In this document: piece by piece, positions 1 through 8,726 of the stretch
How the letters are laid out: every line of letters starts with the position of its first letter
Position numbering within the stretch: position 1 is the stretch's first letter
Source of the DNA: Halomonas sp. GD1P12
GTDB taxonomy: Bacteria; Pseudomonadota; Gammaproteobacteria; Pseudomonadales; Halomonadaceae
Length of the DNA stretch: 64,000 nt
Direction: 5' to 3'
Assembly (NCBI RefSeq): GCF_025725645.1
Contig: NZ_CP107007.1
Location: 682,001 to 746,000, forward strand
Translations under genes and position numbers: made by a program
Notes under the pieces: generated by a model
Told to the model about the DNA's origin: nothing
What the model saw: only the letters and a program-made list of their open reading frames with translations
Database searches by the model: none

Positions 1-326
1 ACTGCCATCAAAAGGCGTTCGATGCACTACGCCCGGTCGAGGAGGTGCTTGGCTGGATTCCCGGTCTCCGCGTTGAAACCATCGAGTCCTCCTGCTGCGG
101 TATGGCGGGGAGTTTCGGCTACGAAGCGGAGCATTTCGACGCCTCGATGAAAATGGCCGAACTCAGTCTGCTACCCGCCGTGCGCGGCGCCAACGCCGAT
201 ACGCTGGTAGTCGCCGATGGCACTAGCTGCCGCCACCAGATTCATGATGGTGCTCAGCGTAACGCCATTCATGTTGCCCGCGTGCTGGAGCAAGCGTTAT
301 CCTGGCATGATCGCGCGAGCGGATGA
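1..326 (+). CDS. FAD/Fe-S dehydrogenase, C-terminal end (probably Dld-II type D-lactate dehydrogenase), partial
   Basis: Only the last ~107 codons are present; the open frame enters from the left edge (frame of position 3) and ends with TGA. The visible part carries the cysteine-rich CCG-type motif ESSCCGMAGSFGYE and the terminal motif GTSCRHQIHDG, as seen at the C-terminus of ~1000-residue proteins that fuse an FAD-linked oxidase to a 4Fe-4S/CCG domain. Members include the D-lactate dehydrogenase Dld-II and YdiJ-type D-2-hydroxyglutarate dehydrogenase. The lactate permease 0.6 kb downstream, on the other strand, favours D-lactate, but this is context only. The missing N-terminal part prevents a firm choice. 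Confidence 0.75.
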   Translation, partial: CHQKAFDALRPVEEVLGWIPGLRVETIESSCCGMAGSFGYEAEHFDASMKMAELSLLPAVRGANADTLVVADGTSCRHQIHDGAQRNAIHVARVLEQALSWHDRASG

Positions 327-348
327 CAACAATCAAAAGGAGCCTTGC

Positions 349-873
349 ATGGCCATTTATCAACTGGGTGAGCACAAGCCGGACATCGGCGACGACGTCT
401 ACGTTGCCGAGACCGCCGATGTGATCGGGCAGGTGACGCTGAAAGCCCGCGCCAGCGTCTGGTATCAGGCGGTGCTGCGCGGCGATACCGAGCGGTTGGA
501 GGTGGGAGAGCAGAGCAACATTCAGGACGGCGCGGTGCTGCACGCCGACCCCGGCTTTCCCCTGACCGTGGGTAAGGGCGTGACCGTCGGTCATCAGGCG
601 ATGCTGCACGGCTGTACGGTGGAGGATGGCTGTCTGATCGGCATTCAGGCGGTGATTCTCAACGGCGCGGTGATTGGCGAGAACAGCCTGGTCGGCGCCT
701 GCGCTTTCGTGAAGGAGGGCGCGGTGTTTCCGCCCAACTCGTTGATCGTCGGCTCTCCCGCGCGGGTGGTGAAAACGCTGCCCGAAAGTGCAGTGGAGGG
801 GCTCAAGCTGAACGCGCAAAGCTACGTGGAGCGCGGCCAGCAACACGCCAAAGAACTCAAGAAAATCGGTTGA
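349..873 (+). CDS. gamma-carbonic anhydrase family protein (YrdA-like)
   Basis: Protein of 174 residues made of left-handed beta-helix hexapeptide repeats. The three histidines that bind the metal in gamma-class carbonic anhydrases are present at about residues 65, 82 and 87 (VLHAD and GHQAMLHG). The ATG at 349 is chosen because AAGGAG stands just before it and the fold starts directly after; an upstream extension would overlap the dehydrogenase gene. The gene follows that stop by 22 bases, so the two may be cotranscribed. The family is often called carbonic anhydrase, but many bacterial members show weak or no hydration activity, so the enzymatic role is inferred. Confidence 0.88.
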   Translation: MAIYQLGEHKPDIGDDVYVAETADVIGQVTLKARASVWYQAVLRGDTERLEVGEQSNIQDGAVLHADPGFPLTVGKGVTVGHQAMLHGCTVEDGCLIGIQAVILNGAVIGENSLVGACAFVKEGAVFPPNSLIVGSPARVVKTLPESAVEGLKLNAQSYVERGQQHAKELKKIG

Positions 874-894
874 AAAGCCGACGTTAAGCGCATA

Positions 895-922
895 AAAAAA
901 CCACCCCGAAGGGTGGTTTTTT
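895..922. terminator. bidirectional rho-independent terminator
   Basis: A-run, 6-bp GC stem CCACCC/GGGTGG with loop CGAA, then a T-run. It reads as a terminator on both strands and separates the converging carbonic anhydrase and lactate permease genes. Confidence 0.9.
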
Positions 923-956
923 GCGTTGGGCCAGGCCCGCTAAACGCCTGCAGCCG

Positions 957-2648
957 CTACATCAGCGTGTCGGTTACCCCCAGAACGTAGAAGGCAATCA
1001 GCGCGATGATACCGGCAAACGTCAGGTAGTAGATCGTCGGCAGGATGGTAATGCGGATCGTGGCGCCCTCGCGGCCCAGAAGGCCCACGGTGGCAGAGGC
1101 GGCCACCACGTTGTGGATGGCGATCATGTTGCCCGCTGCCGCGCCTACGGCTTGAAGGGCGATCATCATGGCGGTCGACACGCCCAGAGTTTGCGCTACG
1201 TTAAACTGGAACTCGGCCAGCATCAGATTGGAAACCGTGTTGGAACCGGCGATAAAGGCTCCCAGCGCACCGACGGCCGGGGCGAAGAAGGGATAGACAT
1301 CGCCCACGCCGTTGGCCACGGCCTGCGCCATCATCACCGGCATGGAGACCAGATCCGCTCCGTTTACACCGGAGTTGATCAGAATACGCACCATCGGCAC
1401 GGTGAAAATCAGCACGAAGCCTGCGCCGAAGATGGTTTTAGTGGACTCCGACACCGCCGCCTTCAGCTGGCCGCCGTTCATCCTGTGCAGGAAGTAGGTA
1501 ATCAACACGACCGCCAGGATGATGCCACCGGGTAGGTACAGCGGCTGTACGCCGCCGCTCACGCCGGTTTCACCGAGGATGTTCGCCCAGTTCAGGTTGA
1601 TCGACGTCAGTGCGACACGAAGCGGCTCGATGGTGCGCGAGGCGACCAAAAAGAGCGCCAGCAGCACGTAGGGAATCCAGCCTCTGAGCGTGGACATCGG
1701 CGCCCGGCCGGCCACGTCTTCCATTTTGATTTGCAGGTTGCCGATCCACTCATCCGGCCAGGACGTCGCTTCGGGGAAGTCCCAGGTGTCCTTGGGCAGC
1801 AAGAAGCCCTTGCGCGCCGCTGGTACCACGATGGCCAGGCCAATCATGGCGCCGATCATCGAGGGGAATTCCGGGCCGAGGAAGACGCCGACCAGCATGT
1901 AAGGCACGACGAACGAGATGCCGGTGAAAATGGCAAACGGGGTAATCGACAGGCCCTCTTTCCAGGACTTGTTGGCACCGAAAAAGCGCACCATCACGGT
2001 GACCAGAATCAATGGCATCAGTATGCCAATGATGGCGTGAGTGATCGCCACTTCGCTGGTGATCAGCCTGAAAAACACCTCCCAGGAAGAGCCGTTGGCA
2101 ACAAGCGCCTCGGTGATCCCGTTGCGGTCGACCCCGGTGCCCACGCCCACGATGATCGGCGTACCTACCGCGCCAAACGACACCGGCGTGGACTGGATCA
2201 TCATGCCCGCCACCACGGCGGCCAGCGCCGGAAAGCCCAGTGCGACCATCAAGGGGGCGGCCACGGCGGCGGGCGTACCAAAGCCCGAAGCGCCTTCGAT
2301 GAAACAGCCAAACAGCCACGCCACGATCAGCGCCTGCACGCGACGGTCCGGGCTGATACCGGAGAAGCCGTTGCGAATCGCCATGATGCCGCCGGAGTGC
2401 TTGAGCGTGTTGAGCAGCAAAATCGCGCCGAAGATGATCCACAAAAGCCCGGCGGTCTGAATCAGGCCCTGAATGGTCGAGGCAGCCACACGGGTAAAGC
2501 TCATGTCCCAGGCGGTCAGGCCGATCACGGCGGCGGTGAGGAAGACCAGCGGCATGGCGATTCTGGCGGGTACTTTAAAGCCAATCAGTAAAATACCCGC
2601 AAGCAGCAGCGGCATGAACGCCAGTAATGCAAGTATCGTTTCACTCAT
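957..2648 (-). CDS. lldP: L-lactate permease (LctP/LldP family)
   Basis: Protein of 563 residues, the usual length for LctP proton-linked lactate/glycolate permeases of the inner membrane. It is almost entirely hydrophobic segments and holds typical family stretches such as [14 protein letters not shown] (about residues 115-130) and [12 protein letters not shown]. It should import lactate, supplying the adjacent putative D-lactate dehydrogenase. The ATG at 2648 has no good Shine-Dalgarno sequence: the bases before it on the coding strand read CTCCTCC, with AAGGG about a dozen bases upstream. An LldR/PdhR-like operator lies ~120 bases upstream (2768-2783). The gene ends at a shared bidirectional terminator. 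Confidence 0.9.
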   Translation of the reverse strand: MSETILALLAFMPLLLAGILLIGFKVPARIAMPLVFLTAAVIGLTAWDMSFTRVAASTIQGLIQTAGLLWIIFGAILLLNTLKHSGGIMAIRNGFSGISPDRRVQALIVAWLFGCFIEGASGFGTPAAVAAPLMVALGFPALAAVVAGMMIQSTPVSFGAVGTPIIVGVGTGVDRNGITEALVANGSSWEVFFRLITSEVAITHAIIGILMPLILVTVMVRFFGANKSWKEGLSITPFAIFTGISFVVPYMLVGVFLGPEFPSMIGAMIGLAIVVPAARKGFLLPKDTWDFPEATSWPDEWIGNLQIKMEDVAGRAPMSTLRGWIPYVLLALFLVASRTIEPLRVALTSINLNWANILGETGVSGGVQPLYLPGGIILAVVLITYFLHRMNGGQLKAAVSESTKTIFGAGFVLIFTVPMVRILINSGVNGADLVSMPVMMAQAVANGVGDVYPFFAPAVGALGAFIAGSNTVSNLMLAEFQFNVAQTLGVSTAMMIALQAVGAAAGNMIAIHNVVAASATVGLLGREGATIRITILPTIYYLTFAGIIALIAFYVLGVTDTLM

Positions 2649-2997
2649 GGAGGAGAGCCCTTGTTTGTTCGACGGTGCTTTTATGAGTAGTCACTGCTCG
2701 GCGCTTGTGGCGCGTAAGCAGCCCAGGCCAACGATACGACCAGCTTAACGCGCTGACTACATTGGAAAATTGGTCTTACCAGTCAGCGGCGGGGATTGAT
2801 GCTGTCTTGTACCTGATGATTTTGAATCAAGTCGTTGTTTTTGATCGATATAACATCAGGCGTGCCAACGAGAAGTGACGTTTTTCATTAGACTAATAGA
2901 TAGGGCGGCAGGTAGGTGGTTGGGCAAGCATCAGGGCTTGTTTGTGGCGCGGGGAGCGACCATGCTGAACACGTCGTCTTTCAAGCGAGGTGAACCG
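2649..2997. other. intergenic region between lldP and the GST gene
   Basis: 349 bases without a convincing gene. It holds the operator-like palindrome at 2768-2783 and should contain the divergent promoters of lldP and the glutathione transferase. The right half is AT-richer than the surroundings. An in-frame extension of the GST frame to 2875 exists but lacks a ribosome binding site. Confidence 0.6.
2751..2788. promoter_or_regulatory. LldR/PdhR-like operator nested in an inverted repeat
   Basis: The core 2768-2783 reads AATTGGTCTTACCAGT, close to the TTGGTnnnACCAA box of FadR-subfamily GntR regulators such as PdhR and LldR. It is flanked by an outer perfect inverted repeat, CGCTGACT at 2751-2758 and AGTCAGCG at 2781-2788, which shares bases with the right operator arm. 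It lies ~120 bases before the lldP start. No LldR gene is in the window, so the regulator must be elsewhere. Function inferred from motif similarity. Confidence 0.55.
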
Positions 2998-3690
2998 ATG
3001 GATCGTATCGTTTATGACCTGTGCGGGCGCGATGAACGCCTGCGTTTTTCGCCTTACTGCTGGCGCGTGCACCTGTCGATGGCGCACAAGGGGCTCGCCT
3101 ATCGCACCGAGCCCTGGCGCTTTCAGCAAAAGGAGAAGATCGCTTTTGCCGATCACGACAAGGTACCCGTGCTGGTCGACGGCGACACGGTGGTGACCGA
3201 TAGCTTCGAGATCATGCGCTATCTGGATCAGACCTATCCGGACGCGCCGCTGCTTGGTGAAGGACAGAGCTATCAGCGTGCGCTCTTTTTTAAACTCTTC
3301 GTCGAACGTAGTGTTAGCCCGGCCCTGTTTCGCATCGTGGTGATGGACCTGCTCGAGGCCATTCATCCCGACGACCGTGACTATTTTCGCGAAACCCGTG
3401 AGGCGAACTTCAAGATGCGCCTTGAGGAGCTTCACAACCCCACCCAGGGGCGCGAGCAGCTCGACAAGGTGTTGACGCCGGTGAACGCGCTGCTAAAAGA
3501 GAGCGCCTTTCTCGACGGCGAAGCGCCGGCAGGCGCCGACTACCTGCTGTTTGGAAGCTTCATGTGGGCCCACGTCGTGTCACGCGAGGCGCTGTTCGAC
3601 GAGCACCAGCCCATCTCGCGGTGGTTCGAGAAAATGCTGGCCATTCATGACGGTATGGCAGGCCAGGCACCCACGGTGCGCGAGGTATAG
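2998..3690 (+). CDS. glutathione S-transferase family protein
   Basis: Protein of 230 residues with an N-terminal thioredoxin-like GST domain (about residues 1-85). The motif SPYCWRVHLSMAHKGL resembles the glutathione-site helix, and VPVLVDGDTVVTDSFEIMRYLD is split over the cis-Pro and the ES/DS motif that binds the gamma-glutamyl group. A helical C-terminal domain follows. The ATG at 2998 is chosen because GAGG sits seven bases before it; the upstream methionine at 2962 lacks one. Substrate unknown. Free-standing gene; the phasin gene follows after 152 bases with its own leader. Confidence 0.85.
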   Translation: MDRIVYDLCGRDERLRFSPYCWRVHLSMAHKGLAYRTEPWRFQQKEKIAFADHDKVPVLVDGDTVVTDSFEIMRYLDQTYPDAPLLGEGQSYQRALFFKLFVERSVSPALFRIVVMDLLEAIHPDDRDYFRETREANFKMRLEELHNPTQGREQLDKVLTPVNALLKESAFLDGEAPAGADYLLFGSFMWAHVVSREALFDEHQPISRWFEKMLAIHDGMAGQAPTVREV

Positions 3691-3710
3691 GTCTCATCCC
3701 AACGGCTGAA

Positions 3711-3750
3711 ATGATGCAGTGCGGCAAAAATCATGTTGCGCTGCACAAAA
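3711..3750 (+). promoter_or_regulatory. possible PhaR-type operator upstream of phasin
   Basis: Two TGC-rich half-palindromes are seen: GATGCAGTGCGGCA and TGTTGCGCTGCACAA (3734-3748). The second resembles the TGC/GCA-rich boxes described for the PHA-responsive repressor PhaR in proteobacteria. It lies ~95 bases before the phasin start. The consensus is from memory; the assignment is tentative. Confidence 0.35.
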
Positions 3751-3842
3751 AGCGCTGCTAGTTTTAGAGGACACAAGGCAAGTGCTTTGGTATCGACCGC
3801 CCCACATGCGCGTCGAATCGCTAACTGGCAGGAGGTTACGTG

Positions 3843-4199
3843 ATGGATAAGACCGCAGAGAACACCAAACAGCAGTTTGAGTCGATTTTCGTATCGCCCA
3901 TGCGCTCATACACCCTGGCCGCGCTCGATTACTACGAGCGTCTCGTCGGTGCCCAGATGGACGCCGCTCGTGCCTACTCGGACATGAGTCTCGCTCAGGC
4001 GCGTACCTGGCTTGACGTGAAGGACGCCGACGGTTTCAAGCGTGCCATGCAGTCCCAGCAGAAAACCGCGTCCGACTTCATGGAGCGCGTCAAGGGCGAC
4101 TCCGAGAAAGTCACCTCGATCGGTCAGGACTTCATGCAGGACAGCCAGAAAATGGCCGAAGAGCAGACTCAGAAAGCCGCTGATACCATCAACCGGTAA
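3843..4199 (+). CDS. phaP: phasin family protein (PHA granule-associated)
   Basis: Small helical protein of 118 residues rich in A, Q, K and D with no cysteines. The segment LAALDYYERLVGAQMDAARAYSDMSLAQAR resembles the phasin_2 family, amphipathic coats of polyhydroxyalkanoate granules that control granule size. The ATG at 3843 is preferred over the GTG at 3840 because AGGAGG (3830-3835) is seven bases before it. No PHA synthase or depolymerase gene is nearby. A strong terminator follows. The granule role is inferred from family membership and from PHA production being common in Halomonas. Confidence 0.82.
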   Translation: MDKTAENTKQQFESIFVSPMRSYTLAALDYYERLVGAQMDAARAYSDMSLAQARTWLDVKDADGFKRAMQSQQKTASDFMERVKGDSEKVTSIGQDFMQDSQKMAEEQTQKAADTINR

Positions 4200-4217
4200 T
4201 CAATCCGGTTGCTTTCG

Positions 4218-4244
4218 AAGCCGCCCCCTCGGGGGCGGCTTTTT
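4218..4244 (+). terminator. rho-independent terminator of the phasin gene
   Basis: Stem AGCCGCCCCC / GGGGGCGGCT with a two-base loop followed by a T-run; ends the phasin transcript just before the converging uraD gene. Confidence 0.9.
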
Positions 4245-4272
4245 CGTGGGCGAAACGAAAATAACCGGCGGC

Positions 4273-4818
4273 TCAGGTCTCGCTTTTGGCGATCAGACGA
4301 AAACGCGCGATGCAGGCGATCTGCTCGATGGCGGTTTCCCGCTCCTCGTCCGGCGTGTTGTTGAGCCGCGTCTCAAACGCCGCCAAAATATCGTGGCGGT
4401 CGAGCCCTTTCACCGCGATCACGAAGGGGAAGCCGAACTTCTCAAGGTAGGCGCCGTTCAAGGACTCAAAGCGCGCCAGCTCCTCGATTGAACACTGGTC
4501 GAGCCCGGCGCCGGCCTGCTCGCTTTTCGAAGCGTCGGTCAATTCATCGGCCAGCGCCGCCTTGCCGGCCAGGTCCGGGTGCGCGCGAATCACCTCGATC
4601 TGACGCTCGCGCGGCGCGGCGCGCAGTACATCGCTCATCGTTTGCGCAAGCACGGCCGGATCGTCGTGGGGGATATCCAACCCCTGGTGCCAGGCCTGCT
4701 CGGCGATCCAGGGCGAGTGTTCGAACACGTCGCCATAAGCCGCTAAAAACGCGTCCAGCGAACATTGGCTGGGGGCCGGGGTGAGTGAATCGGTTGCCTC
4801 TTGATGCGCGTTTGTCAC
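4273..4818 (-). CDS. uraD: OHCU decarboxylase (2-oxo-4-hydroxy-4-carboxy-5-ureidoimidazoline decarboxylase)
   Basis: Protein of 181 residues. It catalyses the last step of urate to (S)-allantoin conversion, decarboxylating the OHCU made by hydroxyisourate hydrolase. The catalytic histidine lies in RAHPDLAGK at about residue 80, and the downstream segment ALADELTDASKSEQAGAGLD and the NxxYLEKFGFPFVIAVKG motif are typical of the family. The start is GTG at 4818, supported by AAGGAG about nine bases upstream. It is divergent from uraH, the enzyme of the previous step, with the operator-like TGTATACA between them. Cytoplasmic. Confidence 0.93.
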   Translation of the reverse strand: MTNAHQEATDSLTPAPSQCSLDAFLAAYGDVFEHSPWIAEQAWHQGLDIPHDDPAVLAQTMSDVLRAAPRERQIEVIRAHPDLAGKAALADELTDASKSEQAGAGLDQCSIEELARFESLNGAYLEKFGFPFVIAVKGLDRHDILAAFETRLNNTPDEERETAIEQIACIARFRLIAKSET

Positions 4819-4851
4819 GGCGTCTTCTCCTTGGCGTAGAGCGAGGGGGCG

Positions 4852-4861
4852 GTGTATACAA
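4852..4861. promoter_or_regulatory. TTGTATACAA-type operator (site 1) before uraD
   Basis: GTGTATACAA, nine of ten bases matching the palindrome found before the racemase, puuE and allE genes. It lies 33 bases before the uraD start codon, in the uraD-uraH divergent region. Proposed operator for the GntR protein encoded at 5346; see the findings. Confidence 0.55.
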
Positions 4862-4944
4862 TCGATGGTATCACCACTAAGCTTTGATCAATACAAGGTG
4901 TTGACCGATGGGTCAAACGCACCGCCGATAACAGGAGAGAGCCC

Positions 4945-5298
4945 ATGGGACGGCTGACGACCCACGTACTGGATACCGCGAGAGGCGCGCCTGGCGCCGG
5001 CATCACGATCGAGGTTTTTCGACTTTCGGCCGGTTCTCGCGAGCACCTGGGGAGTGCGGTGACCAATGCCGACGGACGCTGTGATGTCCCGCTGCTCGAT
5101 GGCGAGCGCTTTCTGGCCGGCGAGTACGAGCTGGTGTTTCACGTCGGCGACTATCTGCGCACCCAAGGGGTCGAGGCCGTCGAGCCGCGCTTTCTGGACG
5201 TGATTCCGCTGCGCTTTGGCGTGGCCAGCGCCGATGAGCACTACCACGTGCCGCTGCTGCTCTCGCCCTATGGTTACTCGACATATCGCGGTAGCTAA
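4945..5298 (+). CDS. uraH: 5-hydroxyisourate hydrolase
   Basis: Transthyretin-like enzyme of 117 residues, the normal length. It hydrolyses 5-hydroxyisourate, the product of urate oxidation, to OHCU for UraD. The family signatures are complete: N-terminal [15 protein letters not shown] with the conserved histidine (about residue 7), [19 protein letters not shown] at the end, and the terminal YRGS tetrapeptide that distinguishes the hydrolase from vertebrate transthyretin. AGGAGAG stands just before the ATG. The GntR gene follows after 47 bases and may be cotranscribed. Confidence 0.95.
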   Translation: MGRLTTHVLDTARGAPGAGITIEVFRLSAGSREHLGSAVTNADGRCDVPLLDGERFLAGEYELVFHVGDYLRTQGVEAVEPRFLDVIPLRFGVASADEHYHVPLLLSPYGYSTYRGS

Positions 5299-5345
5299 AC
5301 AGACCCTAAAATCGGCACCCGATTTATTTCTTGCAAGGAGACGCC

Positions 5346-6062
5346 ATGAGCGACGAGCAGGCCGCCATGAAGCGCCGCGCGCCTGAAAGCGACGGCGACG
5401 CGCGCCACGAGTCGATTTATCGTGCGGTGAGCGACGCGATCGTCGAGCAGCGCCTAAAGCCCGGTGCGCGCCTTCGCGAGGATGCGCTCTCCGAGGTGTT
5501 CGGCATCAGCCGGACCGGCATTCGCAAGATTTTACAGCGCCTGGCGCTGGAGCAGCTCGTCACCCTTACGCCGCGCCGCGGCGCCAGCGTCACTCGCCCG
5601 ACCGCGGAAGAGGCGCGCGACGTCTTCAACGCGCGTCAGCTGGTCGAGTGTGGGCTGATGGCGGACGTTGCCAAGCGTATGACCGCGGCGGATTCCGACG
5701 CGCTTCGCACCCTGGCCCACCGCGAGCGCCAGGCGCTGCGTGAGGGTCAGCAGAGCGTGGCCATTCGCCTCTCGGCGGATTTTCACGTGCATCTGGCAAG
5801 GCTTTCCGGCAACGCCACGCTTGCCGATTTCGTCGAGCGGCTCTGCTCGCGCTCGTCGCTGATTCTCGCGGTCTACGGCCATCGCGGTCATCTGGGCTGC
5901 GAGTCCCACGATCACGACGATTTGATCAATTACCTGGAAGCGGGTAAGACCGAGCGCGCTACGGCGTTCATGAGCCGTCACCTGAAAGCGATCGAAGCCT
6001 CGCTTTCGATGGTGGAGGAGGAAGAGAGCGTGCCGGACTTGCGCCAGATATTTGCCGGTTGA
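5346..6062 (+). CDS. GntR family transcriptional regulator (FadR subfamily, FCD domain)
   Basis: Protein of 238 residues with an N-terminal winged helix (residues ~22-90: IVEQRLKPGARLREDALSE..GISRTGIRKILQRLALEQLV) and a C-terminal all-helical FCD ligand domain, in which ADFHVHLARLSGN holds the conserved metal-binding D and H. ATG at 5346 has AAGGAG five bases before it. Placed just after uraH, and with TTGTATACAA palindromes before four purine-degradation genes, it is the likely regulator of the allantoin pathway, comparable in position to HpxS of Klebsiella. FCD-type GntR proteins bind such short GT/AC palindromes. Effector unknown, perhaps a ureide. Confidence 0.87.
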   Translation: MSDEQAAMKRRAPESDGDARHESIYRAVSDAIVEQRLKPGARLREDALSEVFGISRTGIRKILQRLALEQLVTLTPRRGASVTRPTAEEARDVFNARQLVECGLMADVAKRMTAADSDALRTLAHRERQALREGQQSVAIRLSADFHVHLARLSGNATLADFVERLCSRSSLILAVYGHRGHLGCESHDHDDLINYLEAGKTERATAFMSRHLKAIEASLSMVEEEESVPDLRQIFAG

Positions 6063-6084
6063 AGGATGGTCGCTGTGGGCAGGT

Positions 6085-6963
6085 TTACATCAGGCTCCAG
6101 AAGGCTTCGACCAGCGGGTTTTTCAGGTTTTTCTTTAGCGTGAACAGGCCGATATCGTAGGGCTCGAGCTTTGGCGCCACGTCCAGCACGCGAATGCGCT
6201 CCCTGAGCGGGCTGTTGTCGAGCACGATTTTAGGCACCACGCCGATGCCGAAGCCCAGGCTGACCATGCTGACGATCGCCTCGTTCCCGGTGACCTGGGC
6301 GTAGATACGCGGCGAGATGTCTTGTCGGCGAAACCACTCGTCCACCCGTGCACGCGACACGCCGCTTTCCGACAAAATCATGGGAACACTCGCCCACTGC
6401 TCAGCCGTGCCAGGCGTGCCGGTGGGAGCGTTCGGCCCCGGCTGCTCGAGCGGGGCAATGAATAAGAGCGGTGAGGTGGCGATCGGCTTGAAGGCCAGTC
6501 CTCGCGGCAGGTGGGCGGGTTTGGCGGCGATGCTCAAATCTTCCTTGCCCTCCAGCACGTGGGCGATGGCGTGTTCCGGGTCCCCGGTGCGCAGCTTGAT
6601 CTCGATGGCCGGGTAGGCGATCCGAAAGCGGCGCAAAAGCTCGTGTAGAAAGCTGTAGCTGGCGGTCACCGAACCATACAGGCTTATTTCGCCGCTCAAC
6701 TCGCCGGGGTTATCGGTCAGCTCATGGCGAATCATGTTCCACTGGCTGCTGGCCTCGCGGGCGTACTCGAGAAATCGCTGGCCTTCCCGGGTCAGCATCA
6801 CGGTCCGGTTGTCGCGATTGAAAAGCGCCACGCCAAGCTCGTCTTCCAGATAGCGGATATTGCGCGAAAGCGCCGACACGCTCACAAAACACGCCTCGCT
6901 TGCGCGGCCAAAGTGCAGCGTCTCCGCCAGCGCCAGAAACTGTTTGAGAAGTTTGAAGTTCAT
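6085..6963 (-). CDS. ilvY: HTH-type transcriptional activator IlvY (LysR family)
   Basis: LysR-type regulator of 292 residues. The winged helix is at residues ~1-60 (LKQFLALAETLHFGRASEACFVSVSALSRNI), followed by a periplasmic-binding-like effector domain. Divergent placement against ilvC is the classic ilvY-ilvC arrangement, in which IlvY activates ilvC in response to acetolactate and acetohydroxybutyrate. The ATG at 6963 matches the family start (MNFKLLKQF); a longer frame to 7020 exists but would add 19 residues not seen in the family. Its promoter shares the 192-base gap with ilvC. Confidence 0.92.
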   Translation of the reverse strand: MNFKLLKQFLALAETLHFGRASEACFVSVSALSRNIRYLEDELGVALFNRDNRTVMLTREGQRFLEYAREASSQWNMIRHELTDNPGELSGEISLYGSVTASYSFLHELLRRFRIAYPAIEIKLRTGDPEHAIAHVLEGKEDLSIAAKPAHLPRGLAFKPIATSPLLFIAPLEQPGPNAPTGTPGTAEQWASVPMILSESGVSRARVDEWFRRQDISPRIYAQVTGNEAIVSMVSLGFGIGVVPKIVLDNSPLRERIRVLDVAPKLEPYDIGLFTLKKNLKNPLVEAFWSLM

Positions 6964-7005
6964 TTCGCCATCATACCCCTGTTTTGTTAAAAACGGGATG
7001 TGCTG

Positions 7006-7020
7006 TTGCAAATATATCAA
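7006..7020. promoter_or_regulatory. possible IlvY operator
   Basis: TTGCAAATATATCAA, an imperfect dyad with TTG/CAA ends and the T-N11-A spacing typical of LysR-family boxes, in the ilvY-ilvC divergent region. Assigned by pattern and position only. Confidence 0.4.
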
Positions 7021-7040
7021 TTTAAGAAAGAGTCGTTTTT

Positions 7041-7059
7041 GGGTAGATTGGCTCTACCC
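7041..7059 (+). promoter_or_regulatory. inverted repeat in the ilvC leader/promoter
   Basis: Perfect 7-bp inverted repeat GGGTAGA / TCTACCC with a five-base spacer, about 97 bases before ilvC. No T-run follows, so it is not a terminator. It could be a second operator or an mRNA hairpin. Confidence 0.35.
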
Positions 7060-7155
7060 ACTCGGCGCTGGCGTTTGAAGCGAGCGACCGGGTCACTTTT
7101 TTCGTGTCGGTGTGGCTACATCGACCGCGTTTGATCACAGATCGGGATATCCAGA

Positions 7156-8628
7156 ATGGCTAATTATTTCAATACCCTGACGCTTCGCGAACAGCTGGAG
7201 CAGCTTGCCAAATGTCGTTTCATGTACAGCTCTGAATTCGACGAGGGTGTCGAGGCGCTGAAGGGCAAGAAGATGGTGGTCATTGGCTGTGGCGCGCAAG
7301 GCCTCAACCAGGGCTTGAACCTGCGCGACAGCGGCCTGGACGTCGCCTACGCGCTGCGTCCGGACGCCATCGAGCAAAAGCGCCAGTCCTGGAAGAACGC
7401 CACGGAAAACGGCTTCACCGTGGGCACCTACGAAGAGCTGATTCCGACGGCGGACGTGGTTCTGAACCTGACCCCGGACAAGCAGCACACCTCGGTGGTC
7501 AACGCTGTGATGCCGCTGATGAAGGAAGGCGCGTGCCTCTCCTACTCGCACGGTTTCAACATCGTCGAAGAAGGCATGAAAATTCGCGATGACCTGACCG
7601 TCATCATGGTTGCACCCAAGTGCCCGGGCTCCGAGGTGCGTGCCGAGTACGTACGTGGTTTCGGTGTTCCCACTCTGATCGCCGTGCACGAAGCCAACGA
7701 CCCCAAAGGCGAAGGCCTGGCGCTGGCGAAAGCCTACGCGGTGGGCACCGGCGGCCACAAGGCGGGCGTGCTGATGTCCTCTTTCATCGCGGAAGTGAAA
7801 TCCGACCTGATGGGCGAGCAGACGATTCTTTGCGGCATGCTGCAAACCGGCTCTATCCTCTGCTTCGACAAGATGATCGAAGAGGGCATCGAGCCGGGCT
7901 ACGCCTCGAAGCTGATCCAGTACGGCTGGGAAAACATCACCGAAGCGCTGAAGTACGGCGGCGTGACCAACATGCTGGACCGGCTCTCCAACCCGGCCAA
8001 GATCAAGGCCTTCGATCTGGCCGAAGAGCTGAAAGAGATCATGCGTCCGCTGTACAACAAGCACCAGGACGACATCATGAGCGGCCATTTCTCGCACACC
8101 ATGATGGAAGACTGGGCGAACGACGACGCCAACCTGCACAAATGGCGCGCCGAAACTGCGGAAACCAACTTCGAGAAAACGCCGGCCGGCGACGTTGAAA
8201 TCTCCGAGCAGGAGTACTTCGACAACGGCATCCTGATGGTCGCCATGGTGAAAGCGGGTGTCGAGCTTGCGTTTGAGACCATGACCGCAGCGGGCATCAT
8301 CGCCGAGTCCGCCTACTACGAGTCGCTGCACGAAACGCCGCTGATCGCCAACACCATCGCGCGCAAGAAGCTCTACGAAATGAACGCGACGATCTCCGAT
8401 ACCGCAGAGTATGGCTGCTACCTGTATAACCACGCCTGCGTACCGCTGCTGGCCGACTTCATGAAGGGCATCAAGTCCGATGTCATCGGCAAAGGCCTTG
8501 AGGTCGACGACAACGGCGTGGACAACGCGCGCCTGATCGACGTCAACGAAGCGCTGCGTTCGCACCCGGTAGAAGCCGTTGGCGCCGTGCTGCGCGGTCA
8601 CATGGCCGATATGAAGAAGATCGTTTAA
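7156..8628 (+). CDS. ilvC: ketol-acid reductoisomerase (NADP+), class II
   Basis: Protein of 490 residues: the long, E. coli-type KARI with duplicated knotted C-terminal domain (short bacterial forms are ~330). Second step of isoleucine/valine synthesis: isomerisation and reduction of acetolactate or acetohydroxybutyrate. The Rossmann motif [17 protein letters not shown] lies at about residues 45-61. Metal-binding acidic residues are in [14 protein letters not shown] and in the second repeat around [16 protein letters not shown]. Cytoplasmic, Mg-dependent. Transcribed divergently from its activator gene ilvY, ended by the hairpin at 8660. Highly biased codons suggest strong expression. Confidence 0.97.
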   Translation: MANYFNTLTLREQLEQLAKCRFMYSSEFDEGVEALKGKKMVVIGCGAQGLNQGLNLRDSGLDVAYALRPDAIEQKRQSWKNATENGFTVGTYEELIPTADVVLNLTPDKQHTSVVNAVMPLMKEGACLSYSHGFNIVEEGMKIRDDLTVIMVAPKCPGSEVRAEYVRGFGVPTLIAVHEANDPKGEGLALAKAYAVGTGGHKAGVLMSSFIAEVKSDLMGEQTILCGMLQTGSILCFDKMIEEGIEPGYASKLIQYGWENITEALKYGGVTNMLDRLSNPAKIKAFDLAEELKEIMRPLYNKHQDDIMSGHFSHTMMEDWANDDANLHKWRAETAETNFEKTPAGDVEISEQEYFDNGILMVAMVKAGVELAFETMTAAGIIAESAYYESLHETPLIANTIARKKLYEMNATISDTAEYGCYLYNHACVPLLADFMKGIKSDVIGKGLEVDDNGVDNARLIDVNEALRSHPVEAVGAVLRGHMADMKKIV

Positions 8629-8659
8629 CCCCTGGGTTAGCCGTTAGCTAGTCAAATCG

Positions 8660-8696
8660 AAGCCGGGCTATCCCCAGGATACGCCCGGCTTTTTTG
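8660..8696 (+). terminator. rho-independent terminator of ilvC
   Basis: Stem AAGCCGGGC / GCCCGGCTT with a 12-base loop, followed by a T-run, 31 bases after the ilvC stop. Confidence 0.88.
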
Positions 8697-8726
8697 TCTC
8701 TTTTTCCAGCCCGAAGGAGCAACTGC

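Noticed and set aside
7135..8601. Long open frame (488 codons) antisense to ilvC
   Set aside because: It mirrors a highly codon-biased gene in a GC-rich genome; the translation is rich in H, R, G and D with no known domain. ilvC is certain on the other strand.
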